From Desmodus rotundus (Eukaryota; Chordata; Mammalia; Chiroptera; Phyllostomidae), in the NCBI RefSeq assembly GCF_022682495.2, contig NC_071388.1, forward strand, positions 83,453,073 to 83,517,072: 64,000 nucleotides of DNA, written 5' to 3'. A model generated the notes under the pieces. The model was given only the letters and a program-made list of their open reading frames with translations. It made no database searches and had not been told where the DNA came from. The position numbers and the translations under genes are program-made. Shown piece by piece: positions 34,453-45,319 of the stretch (its first letter is position 1; every line of letters begins with the position of its first letter).

Positions 34453-36475
34453 AATGAATACCATACTTCTGAGCATTTTATTATACTTAAGTGTGAATTT
34501 GAATACAAATTCAACATTTTTTGTTGAATCCCTCTGAATGAATCCAATCCCATTTGAGAGCACACGTATATTGGGCACTAATTCATGCATATTAGTGTTC
34601 AGTACACATGCCGTGAAAAGAAAAATTGTCACATCATAGATGTGGGATTGTTATTACTATTTCACAGGTAACAGATACCAACACGTGTGGTAAAGGAATG
34701 AGAGCCAGCTTCAGAAACTGGCCAGAAACAAACAAAAAACAGAAATCCTCTTTGTCATTGAATAGTTTTTAATATGCTGAATCAAAAGACAGTCTATTTT
34801 TTATCTCTTTAAGTGTCCTAATCTTTTTATTCATGTGAATTATAAGAGATCTAAAATTTAATGATATTTCCTCATTCTGGTAAGAAAAGAGTATATAGTA
34901 AAAACCTTCTCTATAAGAATGTTTCATGACCCACAGAATAAATTAAAATATCAAAATGTATTAAACCCTCTTGGGTGGCCAAATGAACAGAGATTCATGT
35001 TTCAATTGGAATGTGACATGTGTTCTAAGGGACAGTGTGATGATAATGTTCTGGGGGGGATGCATCACAATGGTGTTAAGAAAAAAATATTCCACAGTGA
35101 AGAGGTGCAGGCAAGTGTACAGAGGAATGGGAAAACAGAATTAAATATATTTCCAGATCTTTGTTTAAAAAACCAGAATGAATAACAAACACACACACAC
35201 ACAATTTTTCACATAACTATAAGATGCCATTCAACAGACTCAAAGCTTGTACTTAGGAGAACTTACATTTTAGTATATTAGAGAATTTGCTCTAAAAAAA
35301 ATCTTACTTGTTAAGATACTAACAAGATTAATTAGTAAAAATTGTATTTAAAACGGAGTACACATAGTTAGTCTAGAAAACTATCCTAGAAGTTTTATAA
35401 ACTTTTAAATATATTGTCAGTGTGCTAACTAACCAAGAACTAACCATTCATTAAAATTTCTGTTTTCAGTGGAATAAAAATTCTTAACTACTTTAAAATG
35501 TATGGGATACCTAATATATATTCTTGGACTTTTAACCATGTTCCCGGAAATATTATGGCTATTACTGGGATTTAGTCACTTACCAATGTTCCAACATATC
35601 TGCAAATTGAATGAAAACACAGATTGGATTTTTTTTAAAGCAAAATGTATGCTCAAAAGAAATTCCCTAAAATGTGAGAAGTGTGTCTGACAGGGTAAGC
35701 TATAACTGAAAAGTGAATGCCTTGGGTCAAAGGTGGCAGTTCTTCTAGGTTCAGGAAACAGATGCATTTGATTCTACTCATAGTCAGCATTTCTACCAAC
35801 TCCTCTTCCAATGCCCCCTGCAAAGACCCCCTACATACTTTGAGAAAAATGGGAGATCCAGAGTTCAACAGGAGGAGATAACAAAGCACCGCAATCAGGA
35901 GCAGCAGCGTCTGGAGGCATTTGAGGTCACCCATAATCAGTGGCACCATCTGTGTTGCTTTAGTGGGACGGAAAACAGCAGCACTAGCTGCAGTAATTAA
36001 TAACAGCAATTACACGCTGGAGGCACAGATGCTAATGGGTCTGAAAGAAACAGTACAGCAGAGGGATAAGGAGCTGCAAACAGTTGCAGAGAAAAGAGCA
36101 GCAGCAAGGACTAGGATGACCACGTAATACATAGGACATTTGGTGGAAAAGCTTAGATGGTCTTTCCCAGAACATATAAGATAGTGGGGTCAAAGGCTAC
36201 CCATGTTTTACATGCTCTGAATTTAAGTCATAATCATCACATTGGTTATATTCTTTTATCTGCAATCTATCCCTTTTCTTGAAATTATGTTGAAACTAAA
36301 CCAGTGAAAACCTAAATGAGGATGATCTGAATTTATAAACCAAGTACACAATTCATAAATATTTTCACAACATATAGATTGCATTGACTGTATATAAAAC
36401 ATAATTCTAAGGTGCTATGGAAAATTCAAAGATAAAAAATAAAAAAATAATATTTATTAAACATCTATTTTGTGC
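34453..36475. other. No confirmed gene; coding-like patch at 35780-36127
   Basis: AT-rich DNA with a (CA)n run at about 35189-35203. A GC-richer patch at 35780-36127 holds open frames on both strands; the plus frame ends in a Glu/Lys-rich, helix-like stretch (GLKETVQQRDKELQTVAEKR). I recognise no family, and a decayed processed pseudogene or chance are both possible. Confidence 0.35.
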
Positions 36476-36479
36476 CAAG

Positions 36480-36683
36480 TCTTTTCTTTCTTTCTCCCTT
36501 TTCTTTCTTGCTTTCTTTCTTTTCTTTCTTTCTCTCCCTATTTCTCTCTTTCTCTCTTTCCTTCCTTCCTTTTTCTTTTCCTTTCCTTCCTTCCTTCCTT
36601 CCTTCCTTCCTCCCTTCCTTCCTTCCTTCCTTCCTTCCTTCCTTCCTTATCTTCTCTTTCTTTCTCTCTTTTTTTCTTTTCTC
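36480..36683. repeat. (TTCC)n / CT-rich microsatellite
   Basis: Nearly pure pyrimidine on +, with a core of perfect CCTT repeats at about 36575-36648 flanked by interrupted TTTC/CTTT units. The apparent open frames through it are compositional artefacts. Confidence 0.95.
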
Positions 36684-36689
36684 ATGGTA

Positions 36690-37225
36690 GTGGTAGGTAT
36701 CTATGAGTAAGTGAACACAAAAAGAAGTAAAATGGAAAATCACTGAGCCCAGGGACGCAGATTTGTGGTTCATTGCTTGATACAACACTAAGCTATCTAT
36801 CTCTTTGACCTCTTACAACATGTATACATATCAAAAGGTTAACATGCACCATTTTTATAAACAAAAGCAAATCTTAAACTGTAAAATTAGGGATGACTAT
36901 ATAATAACTGATTTCCTTAAAGATTTTTTAAATACCTCATTTGAAAGTTAATATTATGTGAATGGCAGCAGAAGGTACTGTGTCCACGTCTAGAAGGCAG
37001 GTAGCAGAGGACATACGGGAACCACAGACACAGGCCAGGGAGAGAGGAATTGAAAGAAAGGGGGTGGGTTTGGCAGACTCAGTCATAATGTGGAACCTCA
37101 GTTTACTTGGACAACAGTAATCACCCAATTTTATTACTTCCTTCTCTTTAATATATATAATATTTACATGTAATATTAAAATGAGTCACAATGAGAATAA
37201 ATCTTTCAAGCTATTCAAGCTATAT
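36690..37225. other. No feature recognised
   Basis: AT-rich DNA without a supported ORF or repeat. Confidence 0.4.
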
Positions 37226-37765
37226 TCTAGGATATTTTTATTGTTGGGTAGCAAATTACCACAAACTTAGCTTACAATAACACTCATTCATTACTTCCCA
37301 GTTTTGAAAGTCATTTTAAGGAGTTCAGATGGGTTCTGTGCTCAAGGGCAAATATCAGAATTCTAGCAGTAGTTTGCGTCTAAGTCCGTTCACGTTTTTA
37401 ACAGAACCAAGTTTCTGGCTGGGCAGGACTGAAATTCTGGTCCTTGCTGGCTGTCGGGGGCCTCTCCCTGCTCCTTATGGTAACTAGCATTTCTTCACAT
37501 GTGACTCTATCGTTCAACAAGAAATGACACACTGAGTCCTTCTCGGACTTCTCAGGGATCACTCTCTCACATCTGACACCTAGCCAAAGAGAGCTCTCTG
37601 CTTTCAAGGGCTCAAGTGATGGGGCACACACGGATAATCCAGGACTTTTTTTTATAGCATAACAATCATGAGCATGGCATCATTTCTCATGTTCTAGAAT
37701 TAGAGCCAGACATCTTTGGAGGGAAATTTAAAAATTTCTGCCTACCACAGCTAAAATATTGCATC
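37226..37765 (-). mobile_element. MaLR-like LTR relic
   Basis: 'tagcaaattaccacaaacttagcttacaataacac' near the left end is the usual complement of the 3' end of a MaLR-type LTR ('caaattaccacaaacttagtggcttaaaacaaca'). The rest is too diverged for a firm assignment. Confidence 0.35.
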
Positions 37766-39310
37766 ACAAGGAGTACAAAGCACAATGACCAGGCGATACT
37801 GATTTATTCTTCCCTACTTAAAAAAAAGAATTTCAATCATGATGGTAGAATACAGGGGCTATCCATCTAGCTGTTGCTTTCTCCAAAAATGAAGAATGAA
37901 GATGTAATTGTGATTGTCTGGCACTGGAACATCTTGTGGCTGCCTCCCTGGGAACATTACCAAGATCAATGACTCCTTCCTTCATGTCTTCCACATTCAG
38001 ATTTATAATCTTTCTAAATTACCAGGATTTCTCACATGTTGCTTGGGTACATGGATTTAAGCTTCCATATTTAATGGGCTTAAGAGATCAATATAGCAAT
38101 GTTTCATCATCATGAAGGGCTCATTTTACCCTGTAATTACTGTTCTTTACTGAAACTGAGAGGCAGGGAGAAGGCTTTTGAAAGTAAGCTCTTTAAGCCT
38201 CAGGTCAATCCCCACGCCTATACATTTCAAAATGTGATTTTCACACCCTTAGGGGGAAAAATAACTCTTAAAAGAGGCAGAAATATGACACTCTGAACTC
38301 ACATCTTTAAAAGAGAAAGTTTGCTGAATGGACTCTTTAAAAATATCGTTTTTCTACATTCTTCAAGTGTTTTTATCTACCACTTAGAAATATGCCTTGA
38401 AGAAGCAGCATCACAAAATTCATCTTTCCTTCTACTTTATAAGTCATTAATCTAACATATGCTCAAAGGAACACCACAAAACTTCTATGTTCAGCATTTT
38501 ATATTGTTTAATAGAAACTCATATAGCACACCCAGACATGTAATTGTGTGTATATATGTTCCTGTGTATGAATATATAGTAATAACCTTATCATCATTAA
38601 TTTGTATTTTTATGTTTTCATAATTACCTGAAGAGGCTTCCACTCAGAAATATTGAGATAACCATTATGAGTTTCCAAAGATACTAAATTCCTTGAACTC
38701 TGTATATTTTAAAAATGTGTTTGTAAACAAATAGCAATAGATTCAGTAAATGACATGCACCTATTCTGAACAAATTATTAATCAAAATGACATGATGTAT
38801 TGTTGAAAGAGCTATATATAATTAGAAATAATTTTTCTAAAAATAAAAATATTTACCTATAACTAACTCTATTTCCATAATTTCACACATTATCTTTACC
38901 TATACTTGCATACATATTTACAGGTGTAATTGTTTTCAAATATTATTCATATGCATCATATCTTTAGACACTTCCCATATTTTTTCATAATTTCCAAAGA
39001 CATTATGGTTTTCGTAAGATCTCTTAGTCACACTGTTTTCATTAAACATTTAAGTAATTTCCAGCTTGGACACTGTTTCTGTGTGTCTTTCTCATCCATC
39101 TCAGTTATCAAATCACAGCAAATTTAAAGAATTACCTACAAGTAGCTTTGCAAAGTACCTGTTTAAAGTTAATATTTTCTATACATAGTTCACATTGATA
39201 TGTTTTATCTTTTTAGTTCTTTTCCTACTTCTCCTTATTTGATGATTGACCTAGCTGATTCCAGCAAGGTCTTCTCACTTGTAGAACACAGAGGCACCCA
39301 GTTACTTGGA
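37766..39310. other. No gene recognised
   Basis: AT-rich DNA without a supported ORF, RNA gene or young repeat. Confidence 0.4.
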
Positions 39311-39311
39311 C

Positions 39312-39445
39312 AGTGTTTCTCAAAGCCTGGGTTCTACACCATCAGGCACAGAATATCAGACTTGCTGAAATAAAGAATCACTGGCGCCGACCCAAGTTGA
39401 TCAGAATATCTATTGTGGATGTGGGAGCTACAAACCATGGAGTCT
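39312..39445 (+). mobile_element. MER5A-like hAT-Charlie relic
   Basis: 'cagtgtttctcaaagcctgggttctacaccatcaggcacagaatatcagacttgctgaaat' resembles the left end of MER5A ('cagtggttctcaaagtgtggtcc ... caccaggg'). The right inverted repeat is lost or replaced near the SINE at 39508. Confidence 0.4.
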
Positions 39446-39507
39446 TTATTTTAAATTTTTTTCAAGGTATTTCCCCATTACATGTTATAAAAGTATTTTT
39501 GTTTTTC

Positions 39508-39693
39508 ATTATGTTTTTTGTTTTAGAGAGAGGAAGAATGAGAAAGAGAGAGAAAAACAACATTGTGAGAGATAAACATTGACTGGTTGCCTCCCATGAA
39601 CTGGCAACCTAGGTGTGTGCCCTGACCAGGAGTCGAGCCCCTGACCTTTTGGTGCACTGACGATCCGAACAACTGAACCACACCAGCCAGGGC
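39508..39693 (-). mobile_element. VES-type bat SINE
   Basis: On + it starts with the complement of the A-rich tail and CT-rich zone ('ttagagagaggaagaatgag'), then 'gactggttgcctcccatgaactggcaacc', a B-box complement 'ggagtcgagcccctgacc' and the head complement 'accacaccagccagggc'. It is flanked by a 19-bp duplication with two mismatches (aaaagTatttttGtttttc at 39489-39507, aaaagCatttttAtttttc at 39694-39712). Confidence 0.88.
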
Positions 39694-39712
39694 AAAAGCA
39701 TTTTTATTTTTC

Positions 39713-40420
39713 TGCTTTTATAAAAGTATTTGCTGCTTATATTCATTCTAATTTATTGATGGAGTTTCTTTAGGAATGGTTAAAATTTAAAAACAATCTA
39801 ATCAAAGATCATTATCTATTGCTCACGGCAGAGTACATTTTCTAAAGTGATCCATTATAACAATCAGCGTCTATATTTAGAGCTATTATTTACAAAATCA
39901 TTACAGTAAAACCAGTCTACATTGTTCTTCTATTGCTGAGTCTGCTTGATAATTTACTTTGTGTTTAAGTGCAAAACTGACTCTCAAGGGGGCTTTTCTC
40001 CATCTTTCAACAGCTGCTGTGACTGAATTGGGAATAGCATTTGAGATTCATTGGGTTTCAAATTTATTAAATAATACTACATTTGATAACAACATCCACA
40101 ATCCAATTTTTTTTGTTGTTTCAAAAACCTATTTAAAAAAAATAAAAGACACATAGTTTGTCTTAAAGGGGCAATCACTGCTAAACCCTATTCCAGACTC
40201 TCCCTCCTTAATGTAGATTGTAACTGCTGGGGCTAAGGTGATACAGAATATGAGTACTGGAGGCTTCCAAAATGTCACTCAAGAATTCAGGATTCCTTCT
40301 TAACGCTTCTACCATCACAATTAAAAATGATAATAATGAAAACACACTTTTTTCCAATCACTATTATAATCACTTTTCAAATACAAATTCATAAGACTCA
40401 AAACACCCTCATGATAAATA
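39713..40420. other. No feature recognised
   Basis: AT-rich DNA, no supported ORF or repeat. Confidence 0.4.
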
Positions 40421-40565
40421 CTATTAACCTCGTCATCCCCCCTATAGGAACAATGAGAGTAAAGCATAGAGAGGTCAAGGTTCCAGGGCTGGGAAGTGGC
40501 ACAGCCAGGATTTAATCTTTGCAGTAAGATTCTCGTCAATGTTCTTAACTCTTAAGCCATACAAC
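40421..40565 (+). repeat. MIR SINE relic
   Basis: 'atactattaacctcgtcatcccccctataggaacaatgagagtaaagcatagagaggtcaagg' followed by 'gggctgggaagtggcacagccaggattt' and 'aatgttcttaactcttaagcc' follows the MIR 3' half (attatccccattttacagatg ... cagagaggttaagt ... agtggcagagccgggattc). Confidence 0.55.
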
Positions 40566-41460
40566 ACACTCCCGCACAAACTGGGTTGTATTGATGATTA
40601 TAATCTTTCCTTCACCAATGTTTTCCCTAAATATGATACAGATTTTCACTAAATATTATAAATGCATTTTTACTTTTCCACCTCATTCCAAAAGTTAGTT
40701 GAATTGAAATTTGAGTGAGTAGCAAACACTTGTATTCTGCTGCCTTTGTCATTCGCAACAGTGATTAAAAAGAAACATATAATTTATATGTTTATTGATT
40801 TACGTTTCACATTTAATTGTATGATCCTGGAGAGTAAGGGCTGAGTTTTACCCTTTTAATGCCTCACACAGTGGCTAGAGTAGTATTTTGTATAAAGTAA
40901 CAGTTAGAAAATAATGTTATTCGGGTAACATTTACTAATTATATCAAAATTAAGAAATTTAAAGAAATGCACCCTAAAATGTACATTTTATGATTCTTTT
41001 CAAATAACTTAAAAATTATATTGTTTCTATTAGCAATTTTTATCTCAAATTGTTTATGTCAAAGTAATTTGCACATGGTTAAGTATTTACCACAAAGAAA
41101 ATATTTGCCTTATTGATCCATATTTACTATACAAATTCAATTAAAATTTTGTGAAATTTTCAATGTACAGAAAAAGGCACCCATGTTTAATATAAAAATT
41201 AGTACAATACATAAAATTATAGATAAAGGAGGAATATCCATAAAAATAGTTATTCAAATTTAAATACCTTGAACAGATAAAAATACTCATTCAAAAATTT
41301 TTCTAGAAGTCCAGATTATTTATTTTTCATACTTTTGTGGGTAAACTCATGTTTTACTTCATTTTTCTAAAGCACTTTGGTCTGCAAAATTCTGGTTTTT
41401 CAAAATCCTCTGAAATTTAAAAACAATTTAATCTTTTCTGTCTTAGCATGCCAATTATTC
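40566..41460. other. Mostly unassigned; L2-like patch at 40810-40915
   Basis: 'ttgtatgatcctggagagtaagggctgagttttaccc' followed by 'cctcacacagtggctagagtagtattttg' is reminiscent of an L2 3' end. The rest is AT-rich without signal. Confidence 0.3.
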
Positions 41461-42175
41461 AGGGGCATATAAAGTGTGTGTAAGCTCTGGGGATTCAAGA
41501 CAGCTGCAGAGTAGCTGGAAGCTCCATCCACTTGCTCCCAACCTTGCACCAGTCTTGCGCTAAACCACAGAGCAATCAACTCAAACTTCCAGCTGCGTGT
41601 GAGTGAGAGCGTGTGTTCGTGAGTGTGTATGCAGGCGAGTGTGTGGGCACATGTGAAAGTGTGGCCCAGGCCCTCCTGGAGGAGCAGCTGCTGCGGCCAC
41701 TGCTCAGCCCAGAGACTCTGGCTGTGCAGATTGGGGCCATTTTGAGGAATTTAAAATACCCCGTCTGGGAAGAAGCCTCCAGAGAGGCCATACCTGGGCG
41801 CCCAGATTTGTCTCGGTGGCCTCCTCCCTGGTCAGGGCCGCGCATCCTGGTGCCGCCAGGAGCCAGGGCCCGAAACTGCGGGACTTACTGGGGAGAGAGC
41901 TGTCACCTCCCCAATCCGGACACCACTGAGAACCACCAACGAGGCGGAGTTTGAAGAGGCCGGCGGCAGAGACCACCCGGAACGGAGCAGCACAGCTGCA
42001 GCAGCTCAGCAGCAGAGCCTAAGGCTGGCTCACTGGAGGGAAGTGGTGCGACCACCCCCAGCCACAGCCGTCTGTTATCATATAGCTGCTGGACTCTTCC
42101 CTTCCTTCCCCCACCCCGCCGGGATGATGTGAGACCTGAAAGAAGACAATGAGTACAGGATATAATCTACTGATT
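41461..42175 (+). promoter_or_regulatory. CpG-rich, promoter-like stretch of uncertain origin
   Basis: Starts with 'catataaag' (TATA-like, 41466-41474) and is GC- and CpG-richer than nearly all of the window up to ~42120 ('ggccgcgcatcc', 'cggcggcagagaccacccggaacggagc'). It runs into the long L1 5'UTR, so it may be the distal L1 leader/promoter. It could instead be a host promoter with a 5' exon next to which the L1 inserted. An open frame at 41613-41954 (113 codons) shows no known domain. I cannot decide between the two from sequence alone. Confidence 0.4.
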
Positions 42176-42330
42176 TGGGAGGGAGAGGAAGAGGCACAGG
42201 TGTGAGAGAGAAACATGGACAGGTGGCTTCCTATACGGACCCTGACTGGGGATTCGATCCACACCTAGAAGCCCTCCAAGGCAGAGGAGGTTATGGTAGG
42301 GGCTGAGCACCTCAGTCAGCCAGATGGGGG
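42176..42330 (-). repeat. VES-like SINE segment in the leader region
   Basis: 'tgagagagaaacatggacaggtggcttcctatacggaccctgactggggattcgatcc' matches the middle and B-box complement of the minus-strand VES copies at 39508 and 49569, and 'cctcagtcagccagatgg' resembles the head complement. It is diverged. Either a decayed SINE or SINE-like sequence that is part of the L1 leader. Confidence 0.4.
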
Positions 42331-42734
42331 AAAACGCCCACCAATAAACGGGCTCTCTGCCTTGGGGAGAGAAGAAAAGCACTGGAAACATATTTGCCAT
42401 CTTTTTTCTTTTCCCCCCCTCCCTTAAAGGGTCAAAGCACAGATTTTGTGTATGCAGCTACCCACTTTGGGCTGCAGTGAAGGGAGGGGGGTACGGTTTG
42501 GAGTCGCGCAAGGAGAGCCTGGAGTGGGAAGCACTGGGGAGAGTCTTGGGGGAACAGCTGTGGGATCTGGGGGTCCCCGGTATACCTGGGCTCCACAACA
42601 ACCATCCTCCTTGAGAAGAGTTAGCCTCTCCCAGGGGAAAAAATCAATCACCTTACCCCATGAAATACCACTACCTCCACCTTCTGGAAATCCCCTTACC
42701 ACAACCTCTGTAAGCCTGTTTGCTCCACTCAGCA

Positions 42735-42872
42735 AATTTTCTTTTCCTTCCTTCGTTCCTTCGTTCGTTCGTTCCTTCCTTCCTTCCTTCCTTCCCTCCT
42801 TCCTTCCTTCCTCCCTCCCTCCCTCCCCCCTCCCTCTCTCCCTCCCTCCCTTCCTTTCTTTTCTTTCTTTTT
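42735..42872. repeat. (TTCC)n / (TCCC)n pyrimidine microsatellite
   Basis: Tandem TTCC, TTCG and TCCC units make nearly pure pyrimidine on +, inside the L1 leader. The Glu/Lys/Arg-rich open frames on the other strand are artefacts of it. Confidence 0.95.
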
Positions 42873-44346
42873 TTTTGCTCTGTGTAAGTTTTGCTGTCTT
42901 AGTGTTCTGTTTTTTTTCTTTTTTCTTTTCTTTGTTTTCCCCGCCTTCCCTCCCATCCTGCATCTTAACCATTGCTGAGGAGACAGCAACATAAATAGAC
43001 TCATGGGTCATCAGAGACTGGCCACAGGCTGCTGCCAATCCATACATTATCCTGGGAAACAGACTGGTACTCTCCCCTTAAGAGAGAGCCACAGAAATGC
43101 CATTCTGACATCCCCAGACCCAAAGCTGGGCTCAAGAACCCCAAAAGGGGTCCTGCCCTGCCAAGTACAGGGAGATAATCCTGGACAGACTCAGACTAGT
43201 GGCTCAGTGGAAAGGGGGGAAAGCCACCACCTTCCTTGAATTCTGAAAGGCACCTGCCGTGGGAGATCCAGGAATCACAGCCCCTTGTTTCCACCAGAAG
43301 CCCTCCCCAAAATAGTCAGGTCTGCAACTAGTCTAAGATTGACAGCAGGCCAGCAGGCAGGGACTGGCAGAGGTGGATCCTGTGGCGTGACCTGGGACAT
43401 TTGCCGACACACCCCTGGACACAGTTCTGATAAAAACCAGCTTTGCAGAACAAAACTGGGAGCAGTCAAGCCCAGAGGAATCAGCCACAAACTGCGGATC
43501 ACCTTTAGCTTCAAAAAGATGGCTGAGGGCCAGATGTGGACAGCACCAGACATTGGCTTACACCAGACTCAGACATCAGAGAGGTATCCAAAGGGAGAAA
43601 CCAGAAGGCAAGATCTGAACAGTGCTGAAACAAGTCCACTTGGTTCTTTTTTCATTATGTTAGCTATTGTTTTTCTTCTCCATAGCCATTTTATTTATAC
43701 ATTTTATCTATTTTTTTCTTTTTCTATTTTTAGTGCTCTAATTTTCTTTCATATCTGCTATTTAACTCTTTTCTTAGAGTATTCCACTGTTCCCTTCTTC
43801 TTTCCTTTTTTTCCTATTTTTGTGACATTTGCTATGTTTTCTCTGCCCATTTTCCTCTACTAATTCATTACAAGTAGGAGCTCTCTTCCCCTTTCTCCAC
43901 TCATAATCACTTTTCTTTGGTCTTCTCATATTATCTTTCTCTTTTCCCTTTCCCTATGATTCTATTTCTCTCTTTACTTTCATTATTCTTTGCTCTTTTG
44001 TTGTTGATATTGATGTGGTGGTCAGGAGACTTGCTTATGTGGGGTCATTTTACTTTGTTTTTGCCAGCACCCATACAACTGCATACAACACGTGGTGGGG
44101 GTTGAGCCACTTAGCCAGCCAGATGGAGGGGAGCTCTCACCAATTAACAGGCCAGTAATAATGAGGACCCAAATACAACAGGAAATTGTACATAACCCAC
44201 ACAGTGCTTATTCCTAGAGAATCTAGATCAGGAGATCAAGGAGTCTGCACCTTTGGGTTCCACAGGACTCCTAACACACAAGACCTCTGTGTGAGTCAAA
44301 GAAAATCAATCTAATACATAGAAACAAACAGAAATAGACAACCAAA

Positions 44347-45246
44347 ATGGGGAGACATAGAAACAACCTCCAAACAAAAAAAAAAAAAAAAAAGGAGGAA
44401 TACCAAGAACGAGAGCTAAGTGAAATAGAGTTCAATTTATCTGACATAGGGTTCAAAGTAATGGTTATAAGGATGCTCAAAGAACTTAGTGAGGACTACA
44501 AAGAACTTAGTAGGATCTACATCAGCATTAAAAAGGACATACAACCTTGAACAAGAACTGGATGCAAATGAAGAATGCAATATCTGAAATGAACAATGAA
44601 CTTAATTATGAGCAGGCTAGACAAAGCAGAGGATCAAATCAGCAAGTTGGAAGACCAGGTGGAAAAAACATATAGTCAGAACAACAAAATGAAAAAGGAC
44701 TCAGAAAGAATGAGGATAGTCTAAAGGAGCTTTGGGACAACATGAAATGTAATAATATTTCCATCATAGGGATACCAAAAGGGGAAGAAAAGGAGCAAGG
44801 GATAAAAAAATATATGTGAAAAAATAATGACTGAAAACTTCCCTAATTTGGTGTTGGAAAGAGTCACACAAGTCCAAGAAGCACAAATGGTCCCAAGCAA
44901 GATCAAACCAAAGATGCCCACTCCAATTCACATTAAACTCAAAATTGCAAAACTTAAAGACAAAGAAAGATTCTTAAATGCAGCAAGGGAGAATCAACTA
45001 GTAACATACAAGGGACCTCCAATAAGGCTATCAGCTGATTTCTCAATAGAAAGACTATAAGCTAGAAGGGATTGGCAGAAATATTCCAAGTGAGGAAAGG
45101 CAAAAACCTCAACCAATACCACTCTACTCAGCCAGGCTCTCATTTAAACTGGTAGATGAAGTAAAGAGCTTCCTAGACAAGAGAAGGCTAAAAGAATACA
45201 TATCTACCAAGCCAACACTGAAAGAGATGCTAAAGGGATTGCTTTA
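44347..45246 (+). pseudogene. L1 ORF1, broken
   Basis: Begins MGRHRNN, parallel to MGRQRNN of the intact copy, and ends at 'ctaaagggattgctttaa' (LKGLL). The coiled-coil zone is recognisable (SRLDKAEDQISKLEDQVEK) and so are the C-terminal pieces (NFPNLVLERVTQVQEAQ, VTYKGPPIRLSADFS). In-frame stops at 44548 and later, frameshifts near 44700-44820 and a stop at 45058 destroy it. An A-rich run at 44378-44394 lies early in the frame. Role as for ORF1p of the intact L1; no product expected. Confidence 0.88.
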
Positions 45247-45319
45247 AGAAGAGAAGAATGAGGGGGGGGGGAGAGAATGAGAGAGTGAGAGAGAGAGAAA
45301 CACAGGTAGAAAGGGAAAA

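Noticed and set aside
34264..34527. Plus-strand open frame leaving the L1 5'UTR into the flank, reminiscent of the antisense ORF0 of primate L1
   Set aside because: Its predicted start is TTG, not ATG, it has no similarity I can see to ORF0, and ORF0 is described from primates.
36417..36788. Hydrophobic or Lys/Glu-rich repeat proteins
   Set aside because: They arise from the CCTT microsatellite in all frames.
41613..41976. Overlapping frames of 113 and 90 codons in the CpG-rich segment as a possible host gene
   Set aside because: High GC lowers stop-codon frequency, frames are open on both strands, and no domain, splice pattern or homology is visible.
42424..43004. Large Lys/Arg/Glu-rich and Phe/Pro/Ser-rich frames on both strands
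   Set aside because: They are translations of the TTCC microsatellite and flanking L1 leader, with no independent support.
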